Below, piece after piece: positions 27,911-36,578 of a stretch of DNA of 64,000 nucleotides. The notes below the pieces were generated by a model. It did no database searches. It was not told where the DNA came from and saw only the letters and a list, made by a program, of their open reading frames with translations. The translations under genes and the position numbers were made by a program. How positions within the stretch are numbered: position 1 is the stretch's first letter; each line of letters begins with the position of its first letter. This stretch comes from CAZRCZ01 sp964598765. GTDB lineage: Bacteria; Sumerlaeota; Sumerlaeia; MVZB01; JAJFLK01. The DNA lies in the NCBI GenBank assembly GCA_964598765.1, contig CAZRCZ010000001.1, positions 372,001-436,000 on the forward strand, given 5' to 3'.

Positions 27911-29557
27911 TCACCAGCTTCCCCGCGCGATCGGCATGTGCCGCCCATAGCCGAACGCCTTGCCGGTGACCTTCAGTCCGGTCGGCATTTGCTGGCGCTT
28001 GTATTCGTTGCGGTCAATCATTCGGACCACCCGCTGGACAAGCTCCTTGTTGCCTCGGCGGGCAACGATCTCTTGGAGGCTGACACGTTGCTCCACGTAA
28101 TCCGCGATGATCGGATCGAGGAGGTCGTAGGGGGGAAGCGAATCGGTATCGAGTTGGTTGGGACGCAATTCTGCCGACGGGGGTTTCTCGATACTGTTTT
28201 TCGGGATGCGCTCTTTCTCGCGGTTGACCCAACGCGAGAGCGAATAAACCCGCGTCTTCAAGACGTCCGAGAGAACCGCCAGCCCACCGCTCATGTCGCC
28301 GTAGAGTGTGCAGTAGCCCGTTGCCAATTCCGATTTGTTTCCTGTGGTCAGCACCAGCCAGCCAAATTTGTTGGAGATCGTCATGAGGAAATTGCCGCGG
28401 ATCCGCGCCTGCAAATTTTCTTCGGCGAGTCCGAACGGCGCGCCCTTGAAAATTTCATTCAGCGATTTCAACGCCGACTCAAAGACGGATTGAATCGGCA
28501 AGAGATGAAATTCGATTCCCAAATTCTTCGCCAGTTGTTTCGCATCGGTGCGGCTGTGCTCCGAACTGAACTGCGACGGCATGGCGACGCCGCAGACGTT
28601 TTCCGGTCCCAAGGCGTCGGCGGCGATCACCGCCGTCAGCGCCGAATCAATCCCGCCGGAAAGTCCGATCACGACCTTCTTGAAACCGCATTTCCCGACG
28701 TAATCGCGCACACCGAGCGTCAATGCCCTGTAAATTTCTTCGTTCGAGTCTATTTCCGCAAACGTCCCATGTCCGACCGAATTGGAATCTATCCCCACGA
28801 CGCTCAGGTCTTCCTGAAAAGAGGGAGATTGATGAAGGACCTTGCCCTCTATGCCCCACGCCTCGCTCCGCCCGTCAAAAATCAGATTGTCGTTTCCGCC
28901 GACCAGATTGACGAACACTAGCGGAATTTTGTAGCGGGTCGTCGCCAGCGAATACATTTCCGCGCGGATTTTCGGTTTGCCAAGACAATAGGGCGAAGCC
29001 GAAATGTTGATCATCAAATCCGGCTTTTGTTCGGCGAGCGTTTGCACCGGATCAACGGGGTAAATGCGATTGCGCCAATAGAGTCGGTCGTTCCAGAAAT
29101 CCTCGCAGATCGTCAGCGCGATGTGAAGCCCGCGAAACTCGGCGATTTGAACCGATGGAGCCGGTTGAAAATGCCGCGCCTCGTCGAAAACGTCATAGGT
29201 CGGAAGAAGTGTTTTGAAATGACGCGATACGATTTTTCCCCGATCCAACACGGCGGCGGCGTTGTAAAGTCCTTTTCCATCTCCTTCGGCTCGCCGCTCG
29301 ACGTAACCGATGATTGCGCCCGGTTTGCCTTCTCCCCGCGTCGCCTCCGCCAATTCCTCCAGCGCGCGGCGATTGGCGTCAATGAACGAAGGATGCTCAA
29401 GCAAATCCTTGGGCGGATAACCGGTGAGCGTAAGTTCGGGAAACACGACAATTTCCGCGCCTTGCTTTCCCGCGCGATCCATCGCGTCGAGGATTTTCCG
29501 TTTGTTCTCCTGAACGGCTCCAACCGTGGTGTTGATTTGTGCCAACGCGATCCGCAA
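27911..29557 (-). CDS. nadE: Glutamine-dependent NAD+ synthetase
   Basis: 548 residues in two domains. The N-terminal nitrilase-type glutaminase has the Glu of VVFPELTLTG, the Lys of RHFKTLLPTYDVFDE and the Cys of LTICEDFWNDR. The C-terminal synthetase has the ATP-binding SGGIDSALTAVIAADALG and LVLTTGNKSELATGYCTLYG. It makes NAD+ from deamido-NAD+, ATP and glutamine. No ATG fits the start of homology; a TTG at 29557 with AAGGA five bases upstream begins the protein at LRIALAQINTTVGA. The upstream frame, open to 29704, reads through a pyrimidine-rich repeat arm and is probably untranslated. Confidence 0.93.
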   Translation of the reverse strand: MRIALAQINTTVGAVQENKRKILDAMDRAGKQGAEIVVFPELTLTGYPPKDLLEHPSFIDANRRALEELAEATRGEGKPGAIIGYVERRAEGDGKGLYNAAAVLDRGKIVSRHFKTLLPTYDVFDEARHFQPAPSVQIAEFRGLHIALTICEDFWNDRLYWRNRIYPVDPVQTLAEQKPDLMINISASPYCLGKPKIRAEMYSLATTRYKIPLVFVNLVGGNDNLIFDGRSEAWGIEGKVLHQSPSFQEDLSVVGIDSNSVGHGTFAEIDSNEEIYRALTLGVRDYVGKCGFKKVVIGLSGGIDSALTAVIAADALGPENVCGVAMPSQFSSEHSRTDAKQLAKNLGIEFHLLPIQSVFESALKSLNEIFKGAPFGLAEENLQARIRGNFLMTISNKFGWLVLTTGNKSELATGYCTLYGDMSGGLAVLSDVLKTRVYSLSRWVNREKERIPKNSIEKPPSAELRPNQLDTDSLPPYDLLDPIIADYVEQRVSLQEIVARRGNKELVQRVVRMIDRNEYKRQQMPTGLKVTGKAFGYGRHMPIARGSW

Positions 29558-29580
29558 TTTTTCCTTGCTCCATGCCCTTT

Positions 29581-29613
29581 TCTTGCTCTTGCTCTTACTC
29601 TTGCATCTGCTCT
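29581..29613. repeat. Pyrimidine-rich tract related to family C
   Basis: A TCTTGCTCTTGCTCTTACTC-type run of short imperfect tandem units. It resembles the pyrimidine arm of the family C repeat at 1421-1449 and lies just upstream of the nadE start, where on the coding strand it forms a purine-rich leader. Confidence 0.45.
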
Positions 29614-29697
29614 TAATCCAGAAGAAATTCGCCGGGTTTGTTTCAAAAACGGCCGGAACGCGACAATGATGAGAAGACTCACGCGAGCGGGAAATTA

Positions 29698-29727
29698 TTG
29701 ACACCCCATGTAAATTGACCGCATGAT
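29698..29727 (+). promoter_or_regulatory. Candidate promoter of accB-accC
   Basis: A perfect TTGACA (29698-29703) is followed after 18 bases by CATGAT (29722-29727), about 30 bases upstream of the accB ATG. The same pair of elements occurs ahead of hemE. Moderate -10 match. Confidence 0.35.
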
Positions 29728-29757
29728 ACGGCGCATTAGGCTGGCGAGGTTGCCCCC

Positions 29758-30192
29758 ATGAAACTTGAGGAAATCCGCGAACTGATCCAATTGATGCGCG
29801 AGAACCAGATTACGGAAATTGATCTGGAGGAGGAAGGCAAGCGTATTCGCCTCGTTTCGGCTCAGGCGCAATCGTATCATCCGCAACCGATTACTGCTAT
29901 CGCCGCGTCGCCCGAACCGATCGGGCCGGTTCTCGGTTCCGTGGCTCCGGCTCCCGCCTCCGACGCTCCCAAGGTTCCGACGACCACGATCAACAGCCCG
30001 ATCGTCGGGACGTTCTACCGTTCCCCCTCGCCGGAAAGCGCTCCCTTCGTCAGCGTAGGCGACGAAATTGAGGAGGAATCAGTTTTGGGGATCGTCGAGG
30101 CGATGAAGGTGATGAACGAAATCAAGGCCGAGATCAAGGGGAAGATTCTCGAAGTCTTCTGCGCGAACGGACATCCGGTCGAATTCGGCTAG
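29758..30192 (+). CDS. accB: Biotin carboxyl carrier protein of acetyl-CoA carboxylase
   Basis: 144 residues. The N-terminal helical region (MKLEEIRELIQLMRENQITE) is followed by an Ala/Pro-rich linker and the C-terminal biotinyl domain, where biotin is attached to the Lys of VEAMKVMNEIKAEIKG. It carries carboxybiotin between biotin carboxylase and carboxyltransferase in the first step of fatty acid synthesis. GCGAGG precedes the ATG. accC follows 76 bases downstream, the usual accBC pair. Confidence 0.95.
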   Translation: MKLEEIRELIQLMRENQITEIDLEEEGKRIRLVSAQAQSYHPQPITAIAASPEPIGPVLGSVAPAPASDAPKVPTTTINSPIVGTFYRSPSPESAPFVSVGDEIEEESVLGIVEAMKVMNEIKAEIKGKILEVFCANGHPVEFG

Positions 30193-30268
30193 CCCCTGTT
30201 CCGCGTGAATCCCGCGTTTTAGGTTTCTTCGGGGTCATTGATCTTCGGTCCACGGAATTCCGGTCTGC

Positions 30269-31606
30269 ATGTTCCAAAAAATCCTCATCGCCAATCGGGG
30301 CGAAATCGCCCTCCGAATCATTCGAACGTGCAGGGAAATGGGTATCGCCACGGTCGCCGTCTATTCCTCCGCCGACCGCGATTCGCTTCACGTCCGCTTC
30401 GCCGATCAAGAAGTCTGCATCGGTCCTCCGCCCAGCCAGCAAAGCTACCTGAACATGGCGCAGATTCTTTCGGCGGCTGAAATCACCGACTCCGAGGCGA
30501 TCCATCCCGGCTACGGATTTCTCGCCGAAAACGCCGATTTCGCCCAGCTTTGCAGTCAGTGCAAGATCACCTTCATCGGTCCCAAAGCCGACTCCATCCG
30601 CAAGATGGGGGACAAAGCGATGGCGCGCAAGACGATGATGGACGTCAAGGTTCCCGTTCTCCCGGGGAGCGACGGCGTCTTGAAAACCGCCGACGAGGCG
30701 CGCGTCGTTGCCAACAAAATCGGTTATCCCATTATCATCAAGGCGGCGGCCGGTGGAGGCGGGCGCGGCATGAGGGTCGCGCACACCGACGTCGCGCTTC
30801 CGACTGCGTTTCAGGCGGCGCAGACCGAAGCCGAAGCCGCGTTCGGCAACGGCGACGTTTACATTGAGAAATATCTGATGAATCCGCGCCACGTAGAATT
30901 TCAGATTCTCGGCGACGCGAAGGGAAACATCGTTCATCTCGGCGAGCGCGATTGCTCGACGCAACGCCGCCACCAAAAATTGATCGAGGAATCCCCCAGC
31001 CCGGCGGTGGACGAAAAACTTCGCCGGACCATCGGCGACGCGGCGATCAAGGCCGCCAAGGCCGTCGGCTACATTGGCGCCGGGACCGTCGAGTTCCTCG
31101 TGGACGGACGCGACTATTACTTCATGGAAATGAACACGCGCATTCAGGTCGAGCATCCCGTCACTGAGGAGGTGATGGGCATGGATTTGATTCAGGAGCA
31201 AATCCGAATCGCCGCCGGAGAGCGATTGACGATCAGCCAGAAGCACGTCAATCTGCGCGGCCACGCGATGGAGTTCCGCATCAACGCCGAGGATCCCGAC
31301 CGCAATTTTGCCCCGTGCCCGGGCAAAATCACCGCCTATCACGTTCCCGGCGGTCGCGGCGTTCGCGTGGATTCGCACGTTTATGACGAATACGTCATTC
31401 CCCCCTATTACGATTCGATGATCGCCAAGCTCATCATCTCGGCCCCCTCGCGTGAGGAGGTTCTGCGCCGCGCCGAACGCGCCCTCGATGAATTCGTGAT
31501 CGAAGGGATCAAGACGACCCTTCCCTTCCACCGCGCCATGTTGCGCAACGAAAAATTCCTTTCCGGCAATTTCACGACCAATTCGTTGGCGGAGATGATG
31601 AAATGA
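30269..31606 (+). CDS. accC: Biotin carboxylase subunit of acetyl-CoA carboxylase
   Basis: 445 residues, standard length. The biotin carboxylase N-domain (MFQKILIANRGEIALRIIRT) is followed by the ATP-grasp domain with IIKAAAGGGGRGMRVAH, the substrate residues of LGERDCSTQRRHQKLIEESP and the catalytic EMNTRIQVEHPVTEEVMG, and then the C-terminal domain (GHAMEFRINAEDPDRNFAPC). It carboxylates biotin on AccB using ATP and bicarbonate in the cytosol. The HD-domain gene starts 13 bases downstream and may be co-transcribed. Confidence 0.97.
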   Translation: MFQKILIANRGEIALRIIRTCREMGIATVAVYSSADRDSLHVRFADQEVCIGPPPSQQSYLNMAQILSAAEITDSEAIHPGYGFLAENADFAQLCSQCKITFIGPKADSIRKMGDKAMARKTMMDVKVPVLPGSDGVLKTADEARVVANKIGYPIIIKAAAGGGGRGMRVAHTDVALPTAFQAAQTEAEAAFGNGDVYIEKYLMNPRHVEFQILGDAKGNIVHLGERDCSTQRRHQKLIEESPSPAVDEKLRRTIGDAAIKAAKAVGYIGAGTVEFLVDGRDYYFMEMNTRIQVEHPVTEEVMGMDLIQEQIRIAAGERLTISQKHVNLRGHAMEFRINAEDPDRNFAPCPGKITAYHVPGGRGVRVDSHVYDEYVIPPYYDSMIAKLIISAPSREEVLRRAERALDEFVIEGIKTTLPFHRAMLRNEKFLSGNFTTNSLAEMMK

Positions 31607-31619
31607 TGGGGATAAAACC

Positions 31620-32168
31620 ATGACGGTAGTAAGCGAAATCATCAAGCTCTGGCGCGAGCGCGGCGGATCCAATTACGGACACGAGCCGGTGACGCAACTG
31701 GAGCACGCGCTTCAAACAGCCGCGTTCGCGTTGTGCGAAAACGCGAGCCATGAGCTTGTCGCCGCCGCGCTGTTGCACGACGTCGGGCATCTGCTCCACG
31801 ATCTTCACGACGACGCCCCCGACGAGGGCATAGATGATCGGCACGAAATCCTGGGCCAACGCTGGCTGGAGCGGCACTTCGGACCCGCCGTCACCGAACC
31901 GGTCCGATTGCACGTCGCGGCCAAACGGTTCCTTTGCGCGACCGATTCCTCATACGAATCCCAGTTGAGCGAACCATCGCGCGTGAGTTTGCGGCTTCAA
32001 GGGGGCGTGATGTCCGCCGGAGAGGTTGCGGAGTTCAACGCCTTGCCGTTCGCGCGCGACGCCGTCCGTCTGCGCCGCTGGGATGACGAGGCGAAAATGG
32101 TTGGCATGACAACTCCCGGCTTGGAGGATTTCCGTCCCCATCTCGAAGCGGCGTTGAAGGCAAACTGA
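31620..32168 (+). CDS. PhnZ-like HD-domain protein (candidate diiron oxygenase)
   Basis: 182 residues. SNYGHEPVTQLEHALQTA followed by AALLHDVGHLLHD matches the HD proteins linked to phosphonate breakdown (PhnZ/TmpB type): the Tyr and Glu before the first His, together with the HD pair, form the mixed-valence diiron site in characterised members. Further His residues (IDDRHEILGQRWLERHFG; VRLHVAAKRFLCA) complete the metal set. PhnZ cleaves 2-amino-1-hydroxyethylphosphonate, but no phosphonate gene is nearby, so the substrate could be another hydroxylated phosphonate or a polyol. It is 13 bases downstream of accC. Confidence 0.72.
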   Translation: MTVVSEIIKLWRERGGSNYGHEPVTQLEHALQTAAFALCENASHELVAAALLHDVGHLLHDLHDDAPDEGIDDRHEILGQRWLERHFGPAVTEPVRLHVAAKRFLCATDSSYESQLSEPSRVSLRLQGGVMSAGEVAEFNALPFARDAVRLRRWDDEAKMVGMTTPGLEDFRPHLEAALKAN

Positions 32169-32210
32169 AGCCTGAAAACCGTTTAGCCGTTCCCAATTTC
32201 CATTCCCCGC

Positions 32211-32239
32211 TTGATTCTAAGACCGCTTTGGCGCACAAT
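32211..32239 (+). promoter_or_regulatory. Candidate promoter of secG
   Basis: TTGATT (32211-32216) and CACAAT (32234-32239) with a 17-base spacer, about 70 bases upstream of the secG ATG. Each hexamer matches the consensus at four of six positions. Confidence 0.38.
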
Positions 32240-32265
32240 CTTCCGTTTGAGCCTTGGCGGAAGAT
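32238..32265 (+). other. Hairpin in the secG leader
   Basis: ATCTTCCG (32238-32245) and CGGAAGAT (32258-32265) are perfect 8-base complements around a 12-base loop, at or just after the predicted transcription start. It is not followed by a T-run. A role in RNA stability or regulation is possible but not shown. Confidence 0.4.
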
Positions 32266-32306
32266 CGTAAGGTCGAGGCGGAGAGAACTCCGAGGGTAAT
32301 GGAACC

Positions 32307-32813
32307 ATGCTGTATTGGTGGCTGATTTTAATTCTGCTCGTCTATTTTTTTGTCTGTCTTCTTTTAATCGGCGTCATTCTGATCCAATCGGGCAAAGGGG
32401 GAGGATTGTCGAGTCTGGCGCAGTCCACGGGCGGAATTTCGGACGCGCTGGGCGCGACGGGAGCGGAAAGAACGCTCAACAAGATCACCTCCTTCATCGC
32501 GGTCAGTTTCATGGTGTTGGCGATTTTTCTTTCCATCGCCACAAGTTGCAATAAACAGGGACATTCGGCGTCGAAATTATTGGGCGAGCCTTCTCCGACC
32601 AAGCCGAACGCTCCGGGCGCGACGGCTCCCGCTGTCCCCCCGGCCAATCAAACCGGGGATGAAATTCCGGTTCAAGCGCCGCCAGCACCCGCGCCTCCCG
32701 CGAATCCCCCGCAACAAGGCGCGAATGCTCCGGCAACCGTATCCGCTCCGCCGCCTGCTCCGGCTCAGCCCGCGCCCGCTTCGCCTCCGGCGGCCCCGGC
32801 GCAGGAGAAATAA
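32307..32813 (+). CDS. secG: Protein translocase subunit SecG with long Pro/Ala-rich tail
   Basis: 168 residues. The first 80 are a typical SecG: transmembrane helix 1, then the cytoplasmic loop IQSGKGGGLSSLAQSTGG with the conserved QSGKGGGL motif, ERTLNKITSFIAVSFMVLAI leading into helix 2. The remaining ~80 residues are a low-complexity tail rich in Pro, Ala and Gln, well beyond the usual SecG length, probably disordered outside the membrane. SecG assists preprotein movement through SecYE. GAGGGTAATGGAACC just before the ATG provides a plausible ribosome-binding site. The aldolase gene follows after 39 bases. Confidence 0.9.
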   Translation: MLYWWLILILLVYFFVCLLLIGVILIQSGKGGGLSSLAQSTGGISDALGATGAERTLNKITSFIAVSFMVLAIFLSIATSCNKQGHSASKLLGEPSPTKPNAPGATAPAVPPANQTGDEIPVQAPPAPAPPANPPQQGANAPATVSAPPPAPAQPAPASPPAAPAQEK

Positions 32814-32852
32814 TTTCGCGGCGCGGTCTTTCATTGGCCTGCGTTTTCAGCC

Positions 32853-33716
32853 ATGACCTACGGCACTCCCCTTGACGAACCCCAACTTTCCGAGTGGGAA
32901 GCCCGCGAGCAACTCTGCGAGGTGGGACGCTGGCTTTGGCAACGTCAATACGTCGAGGCTAACGGCGGAAACATGTCGTATCGCCTATCCGACGGGCGCA
33001 TCCTCGCCACGCCGACGATGATCAGCAAAGGAATGATGAAGCCCGAGGACATGGTCATTCTCGACATCAACGGCAATCAACTGGCGGGAAAACGGAACAA
33101 AACCTCCGAAATTCTCGTTCATCTCTTGATTCTCAAGAACCGTCCCGATATTCGTTGCGTGATCCATTGTCACCCGCCTCATGCGACGACCTTTGCGATT
33201 TCCGGCAAAGCGTTGCCCAAGTGCGTCCATCCGGAACAGGAGGTATTCTTGGGGGAAGTGCCGATCGCGCCCTATGAAACACCCGGAACGCAAAAAGTCG
33301 CCGACACGCTTTTGCCCTACGTCAATGACTTCAATGTTTTTCTTCTGGCAAGCCACGGCGCGGTCTCGGCCGGTCGCGGAATTCTCGACGCCTATTGGAA
33401 AACCGAAATCGTCGAAGCCTATTGCCGCTTGATTATTTTGTCGCAGGCCCTTGGCGGACCAACGACGCTCAACCAACAACAGATGAGCGAACTTTTGCAG
33501 ATCAAGCGAAACCTCGGCATCCATGACCGCCGCCATTCGGATCCTTCCGCCGTTCCGTGTGATCGGCCTTCTCCCGCTCCACCCGAATTTTCACCCGTCG
33601 AGCCTCCCTGTTCCTGTTCGTCCGAATCCAAGGCCCAAACCTCAGTTTTGCCGAATCCCGACGCCGAATTGGTCAAGCGCGTGACCGAAGCGGTGATGAA
33701 AAAATTACGGGGATAA
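32853..33716 (+). CDS. Class II (fuculose-phosphate type) aldolase with a microcompartment-type targeting tail
   Basis: 287 residues. The class II aldolase/adducin domain occupies about 1-222: NGGNMSYRLSDGRILATPT, the catalytic-type Glu of KTSEILVHLLIL, zinc ligands in VIHCHPPHATTFA and LLASHGAVSAGR. It should split a sugar 1-phosphate such as L-fuculose- or L-rhamnulose-1-phosphate. After it comes a Pro/Ser/Cys-rich linker of about 45 residues and a final amphipathic helix, DAELVKRVTEAVMKKLRG. A flexible linker plus terminal amphipathic helix is how cargo enzymes are targeted to bacterial microcompartments, and PVC bacteria use such an aldolase in their fucose/rhamnose compartment. No shell protein gene is in the window. 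Confidence 0.85.
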   Translation: MTYGTPLDEPQLSEWEAREQLCEVGRWLWQRQYVEANGGNMSYRLSDGRILATPTMISKGMMKPEDMVILDINGNQLAGKRNKTSEILVHLLILKNRPDIRCVIHCHPPHATTFAISGKALPKCVHPEQEVFLGEVPIAPYETPGTQKVADTLLPYVNDFNVFLLASHGAVSAGRGILDAYWKTEIVEAYCRLIILSQALGGPTTLNQQQMSELLQIKRNLGIHDRRHSDPSAVPCDRPSPAPPEFSPVEPPCSCSSESKAQTSVLPNPDAELVKRVTEAVMKKLRG

Positions 33717-33788
33717 GATTCGCCCGCCTCAACTTTTTCCGGCGATTTGCTTTCCTCTTCGAACGGGCAACCCGATGAGAAGGGTCTT

Positions 33789-36305
33789 ATGACCGAACCG
33801 ACCGCCGACCGCCATCCTTCCCATCTTGCGCGTCTCTACGACCGTCTGGTTCTCGAAGGGCCGATGCCCGCGCTCATCGTGTTCTCGTTTCTCGTCGTCA
33901 CGGCGCTTTTGGGGTTCCGCATCCGAAATTTTCAGGTGGACGCTTCCGCCGATTCCATCTGTCTCGAAACAGACAAGGATCTTCAGTATTACGATCAGTC
34001 GCGGCTCGTCTTCGGAAGCGATGAATACATCGTCGTCGTCGTGCAAGCCCCCTCGATGGAGGACCTTCTGTCAGAACATTATTTGTCCATTCTCAGCGAA
34101 TTCACGGGGGAGATCGCCAAGGCTAAGGACGTGGAATCCACGCTGAGCATTCTGGACGTTCCGCTGTTCCACAGTCCCGATATTTCGGTGCTTCAGTTGG
34201 CCAAGGGCTACAACACGCTCTCGATGTTGCTCCGCCCCGACGTGAGTCCGGCGAAGAAGAAACAAATCCGCGAAGGAGCCAAACAGGAACTGATCGAAAG
34301 CCCGCTCTTCAACGATTACATCATCAGCGCGAATTCCAAATCCGCCGGCGGATCGGGGGCGATCACGGCCATTCTGGTTAATTTCGATCCCGACAAGCCG
34401 TTTCTTCTTCTGGATCGGGAACGTTCCGAACTTCGGGGAAAAATTCGCGAAGGCTCGGCGACGGCGGAAGACCGGTCAAGGCTCGCGGACATCAGCGAGC
34501 AATGGCGGGAGGGACACGTTCATTATTCCGAACGCCGCCGCGTTGACATCGCGCGGATTCGGGAAATTCAAGCTCGGTTCGAGAAGAAATATCCCGAACT
34601 CGGGGAAATTCATCAGGGCGGTCCAACCATGATGATCGCCGACATGGTCAGCTACATTGACCGCGACATTGTCGTTTTCGGGATTGCCGCGCTACTCTTA
34701 ATGACCGTGACGATCTCCTTGGTTTTTCGGAAACCGAAATGGATTTTGCTCATCGGCGCGGCCTGTGTCATCACCACTGCCATCCTCTTGGGTTATTTGG
34801 GTCTAATCAAATGGCGGACGACGTTTGTTATGTCGAACGCCAGCTCCTTGCTCCTGATTTTGACGCTCTCGAGCGCGGTTCATCTGGTCATGCACTTCCG
34901 GGAGCTTCACGCCCGATTCCCGGACGTTTCCAAGCGCGATTTGGTGCATGGAACGGTTCGCTTCGTCCGCGCGCCGATCGTCTTCATGGTCGCAACCATG
35001 ATCGCAGGTTTCACCTCCCTCTATTTCAGCAGGATCCGGCCCGTGATGGATTTCGGTTTGATGATGGGAATGGGTCTGGTCGCCTCGTGCGCGGTCTGCC
35101 TCTTTTTTCTTCCGGCGGCGATCATGCTGTTTCCCAAGGGCGAGGCCCCGCCGCCGGGTTGGGGAAGTTTGGAAAACTCCCGCCTGCTTCCCTTTGCGGA
35201 CTTCACAGCGAAAAATCGCGGTTTGCTGCTGACCGCCGCGGCTTTGTTGTTCCTCGTTGGTTGCGTCGGCATCACGCGAATCAACATTGAAAGCCGATTC
35301 CTCGATTATTTTCGGGAGAGCAGTGAAATCAATCGGGGCATGACCCTTATTGACCAGAAAATGGGAGGCACAATGCCGCTGGAAGTGGTCTTGGACGGCA
35401 GGGAACCGAACTTCTGGCTCAAGCCGCAAAATCTGAAAACACTGGGACGGATTCACCAATTCATTGACGACCTTCCCGAAACGGGCAAGGTCATCTCGCT
35501 CGAAACCATGCGGCGTATTCTTCAGGGAGTCAACGGCGGAAAGGAGGTCAATGAGGGGCTTATCAATCTCGCCTTGGGCGCGATTCCGGAAAGAATGCGC
35601 TCGCTGATCCTCGATCCCTACGTCACCCACGATTTCCGGACGGCGCGAATTAGCATTCGAATCCGCGAATCGGACAAAACGCTCAAACGGACCATCCTCC
35701 GAAACAAGATCAACGACTTTCTCGACAAAGAGACGAATTGGAAAGTCGGCGATCGTTCCCACGTCACCGGCTATTTTGTCCTTTACAACAATATGATCAA
35801 CAGTCTTGTCGGATCGCAAACCAAGGTGATCGCGCTCGTCATTCTGATCGTTTGGGGCATGTTCGCGCTTCTCTTCGGCTCGGTCAAGCTCGCGGGCATT
35901 CTCATCATCCCCAACGTTTTCTCGATTGGGACGATCCTCGGCGCGATGGGTTGGACGGGCGTTCACCTTGACATGATGACCATCATGATTGCGTCGGTCG
36001 CGTTCGGAGTCGCGGTGGACAACACGATCCATTACGCCTATCGGTTTCGCCACGAAGTCGCGCGCGACGGGGACTACGTGGCCGCCATGCGCCGTTGCCA
36101 CAACAACGTCGGGCGGGCCATGGGCTTCGCCACGCTCCCCGTGATCGTCGGCTTCTCGATCCTCTGTTTCTCCGAATTTGTCCCGACGATGTATTTCGGT
36201 CTTTTCACGTCGCTGGCGATGGTCATCGCCTTCTTCGCCGACATCATGCTGACTCCGTTGCTTCTCATCACTTTCAAACCGTTTAAGACCGTATCAACGA
36301 AATGA
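33789..36305 (+). CDS. RND-superfamily exporter (MMPL/HpnN-like)
   Basis: 838 residues in two repeats, each with one helix, a large periplasmic loop and five more helices (about 12 in total). First half: PMPALIVFSFLVVTALLGFR, then a loop with FVVDAS-like and SDEYIVVVVQAPS strands and the helices at about 290-440. The second half contains the charged transport signature AFGVAVDNTIHYAYRF. There is no docking tip for a TolC-type channel, which places it with the hopanoid/lipid-type RND proteins that work without an outer-membrane partner. The ATG at 33789 has GAGAAGGG upstream; the frame is open slightly further from a TTG. Probably exports a lipid or hydrophobic compound. Confidence 0.87.
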   Translation: MTEPTADRHPSHLARLYDRLVLEGPMPALIVFSFLVVTALLGFRIRNFQVDASADSICLETDKDLQYYDQSRLVFGSDEYIVVVVQAPSMEDLLSEHYLSILSEFTGEIAKAKDVESTLSILDVPLFHSPDISVLQLAKGYNTLSMLLRPDVSPAKKKQIREGAKQELIESPLFNDYIISANSKSAGGSGAITAILVNFDPDKPFLLLDRERSELRGKIREGSATAEDRSRLADISEQWREGHVHYSERRRVDIARIREIQARFEKKYPELGEIHQGGPTMMIADMVSYIDRDIVVFGIAALLLMTVTISLVFRKPKWILLIGAACVITTAILLGYLGLIKWRTTFVMSNASSLLLILTLSSAVHLVMHFRELHARFPDVSKRDLVHGTVRFVRAPIVFMVATMIAGFTSLYFSRIRPVMDFGLMMGMGLVASCAVCLFFLPAAIMLFPKGEAPPPGWGSLENSRLLPFADFTAKNRGLLLTAAALLFLVGCVGITRINIESRFLDYFRESSEINRGMTLIDQKMGGTMPLEVVLDGREPNFWLKPQNLKTLGRIHQFIDDLPETGKVISLETMRRILQGVNGGKEVNEGLINLALGAIPERMRSLILDPYVTHDFRTARISIRIRESDKTLKRTILRNKINDFLDKETNWKVGDRSHVTGYFVLYNNMINSLVGSQTKVIALVILIVWGMFALLFGSVKLAGILIIPNVFSIGTILGAMGWTGVHLDMMTIMIASVAFGVAVDNTIHYAYRFRHEVARDGDYVAAMRRCHNNVGRAMGFATLPVIVGFSILCFSEFVPTMYFGLFTSLAMVIAFFADIMLTPLLLITFKPFKTVSTK

Positions 36306-36569
36306 GTCATGACTTCCGATTTGATTTCAGACCTTGTCTCCAAATCAGTCATCTTTTCCAGGGATGCCTAAGCCTGAATGGTTGTTCGTGGCATAGCCGT
36401 TCCCGGCTTTGGAACTGACATTTCCTGACGCTTTCCAGATAGTGCGAGCTTCCGCTCCATTCAATGCAAGGGAAGGCCCGCCGTTTGGCGAATTGGTTCC
36501 CACGACGGAACAATTGAGGAAGGAGCGCGCGGTAAATCATGTGGCACGGCTACGTCGGGTTGTGGCAGG
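36306..36569. other. 264-base gap without a recognisable gene
   Basis: Lies between the RND exporter and the DUF1501 gene. Short open frames occur on both strands but none has recognisable motifs or a good ribosome-binding site. No DUF1549/DUF1553 remnant, the usual upstream partner of DUF1501 genes, can be seen. Confidence 0.4.
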
Positions 36570-36578
36570 ATGCACTTC

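Noticed and set aside
30134..31672. Long minus-strand open frame (512 codons) opposite accC
   Set aside because: accC on the plus strand has every biotin carboxylase motif; the antisense frame shows none.
34803..36101. Minus-strand open frame (432 codons) opposite the RND exporter
   Set aside because: Arg/Asp/His-rich shadow composition without domain structure; the plus-strand exporter is well supported.
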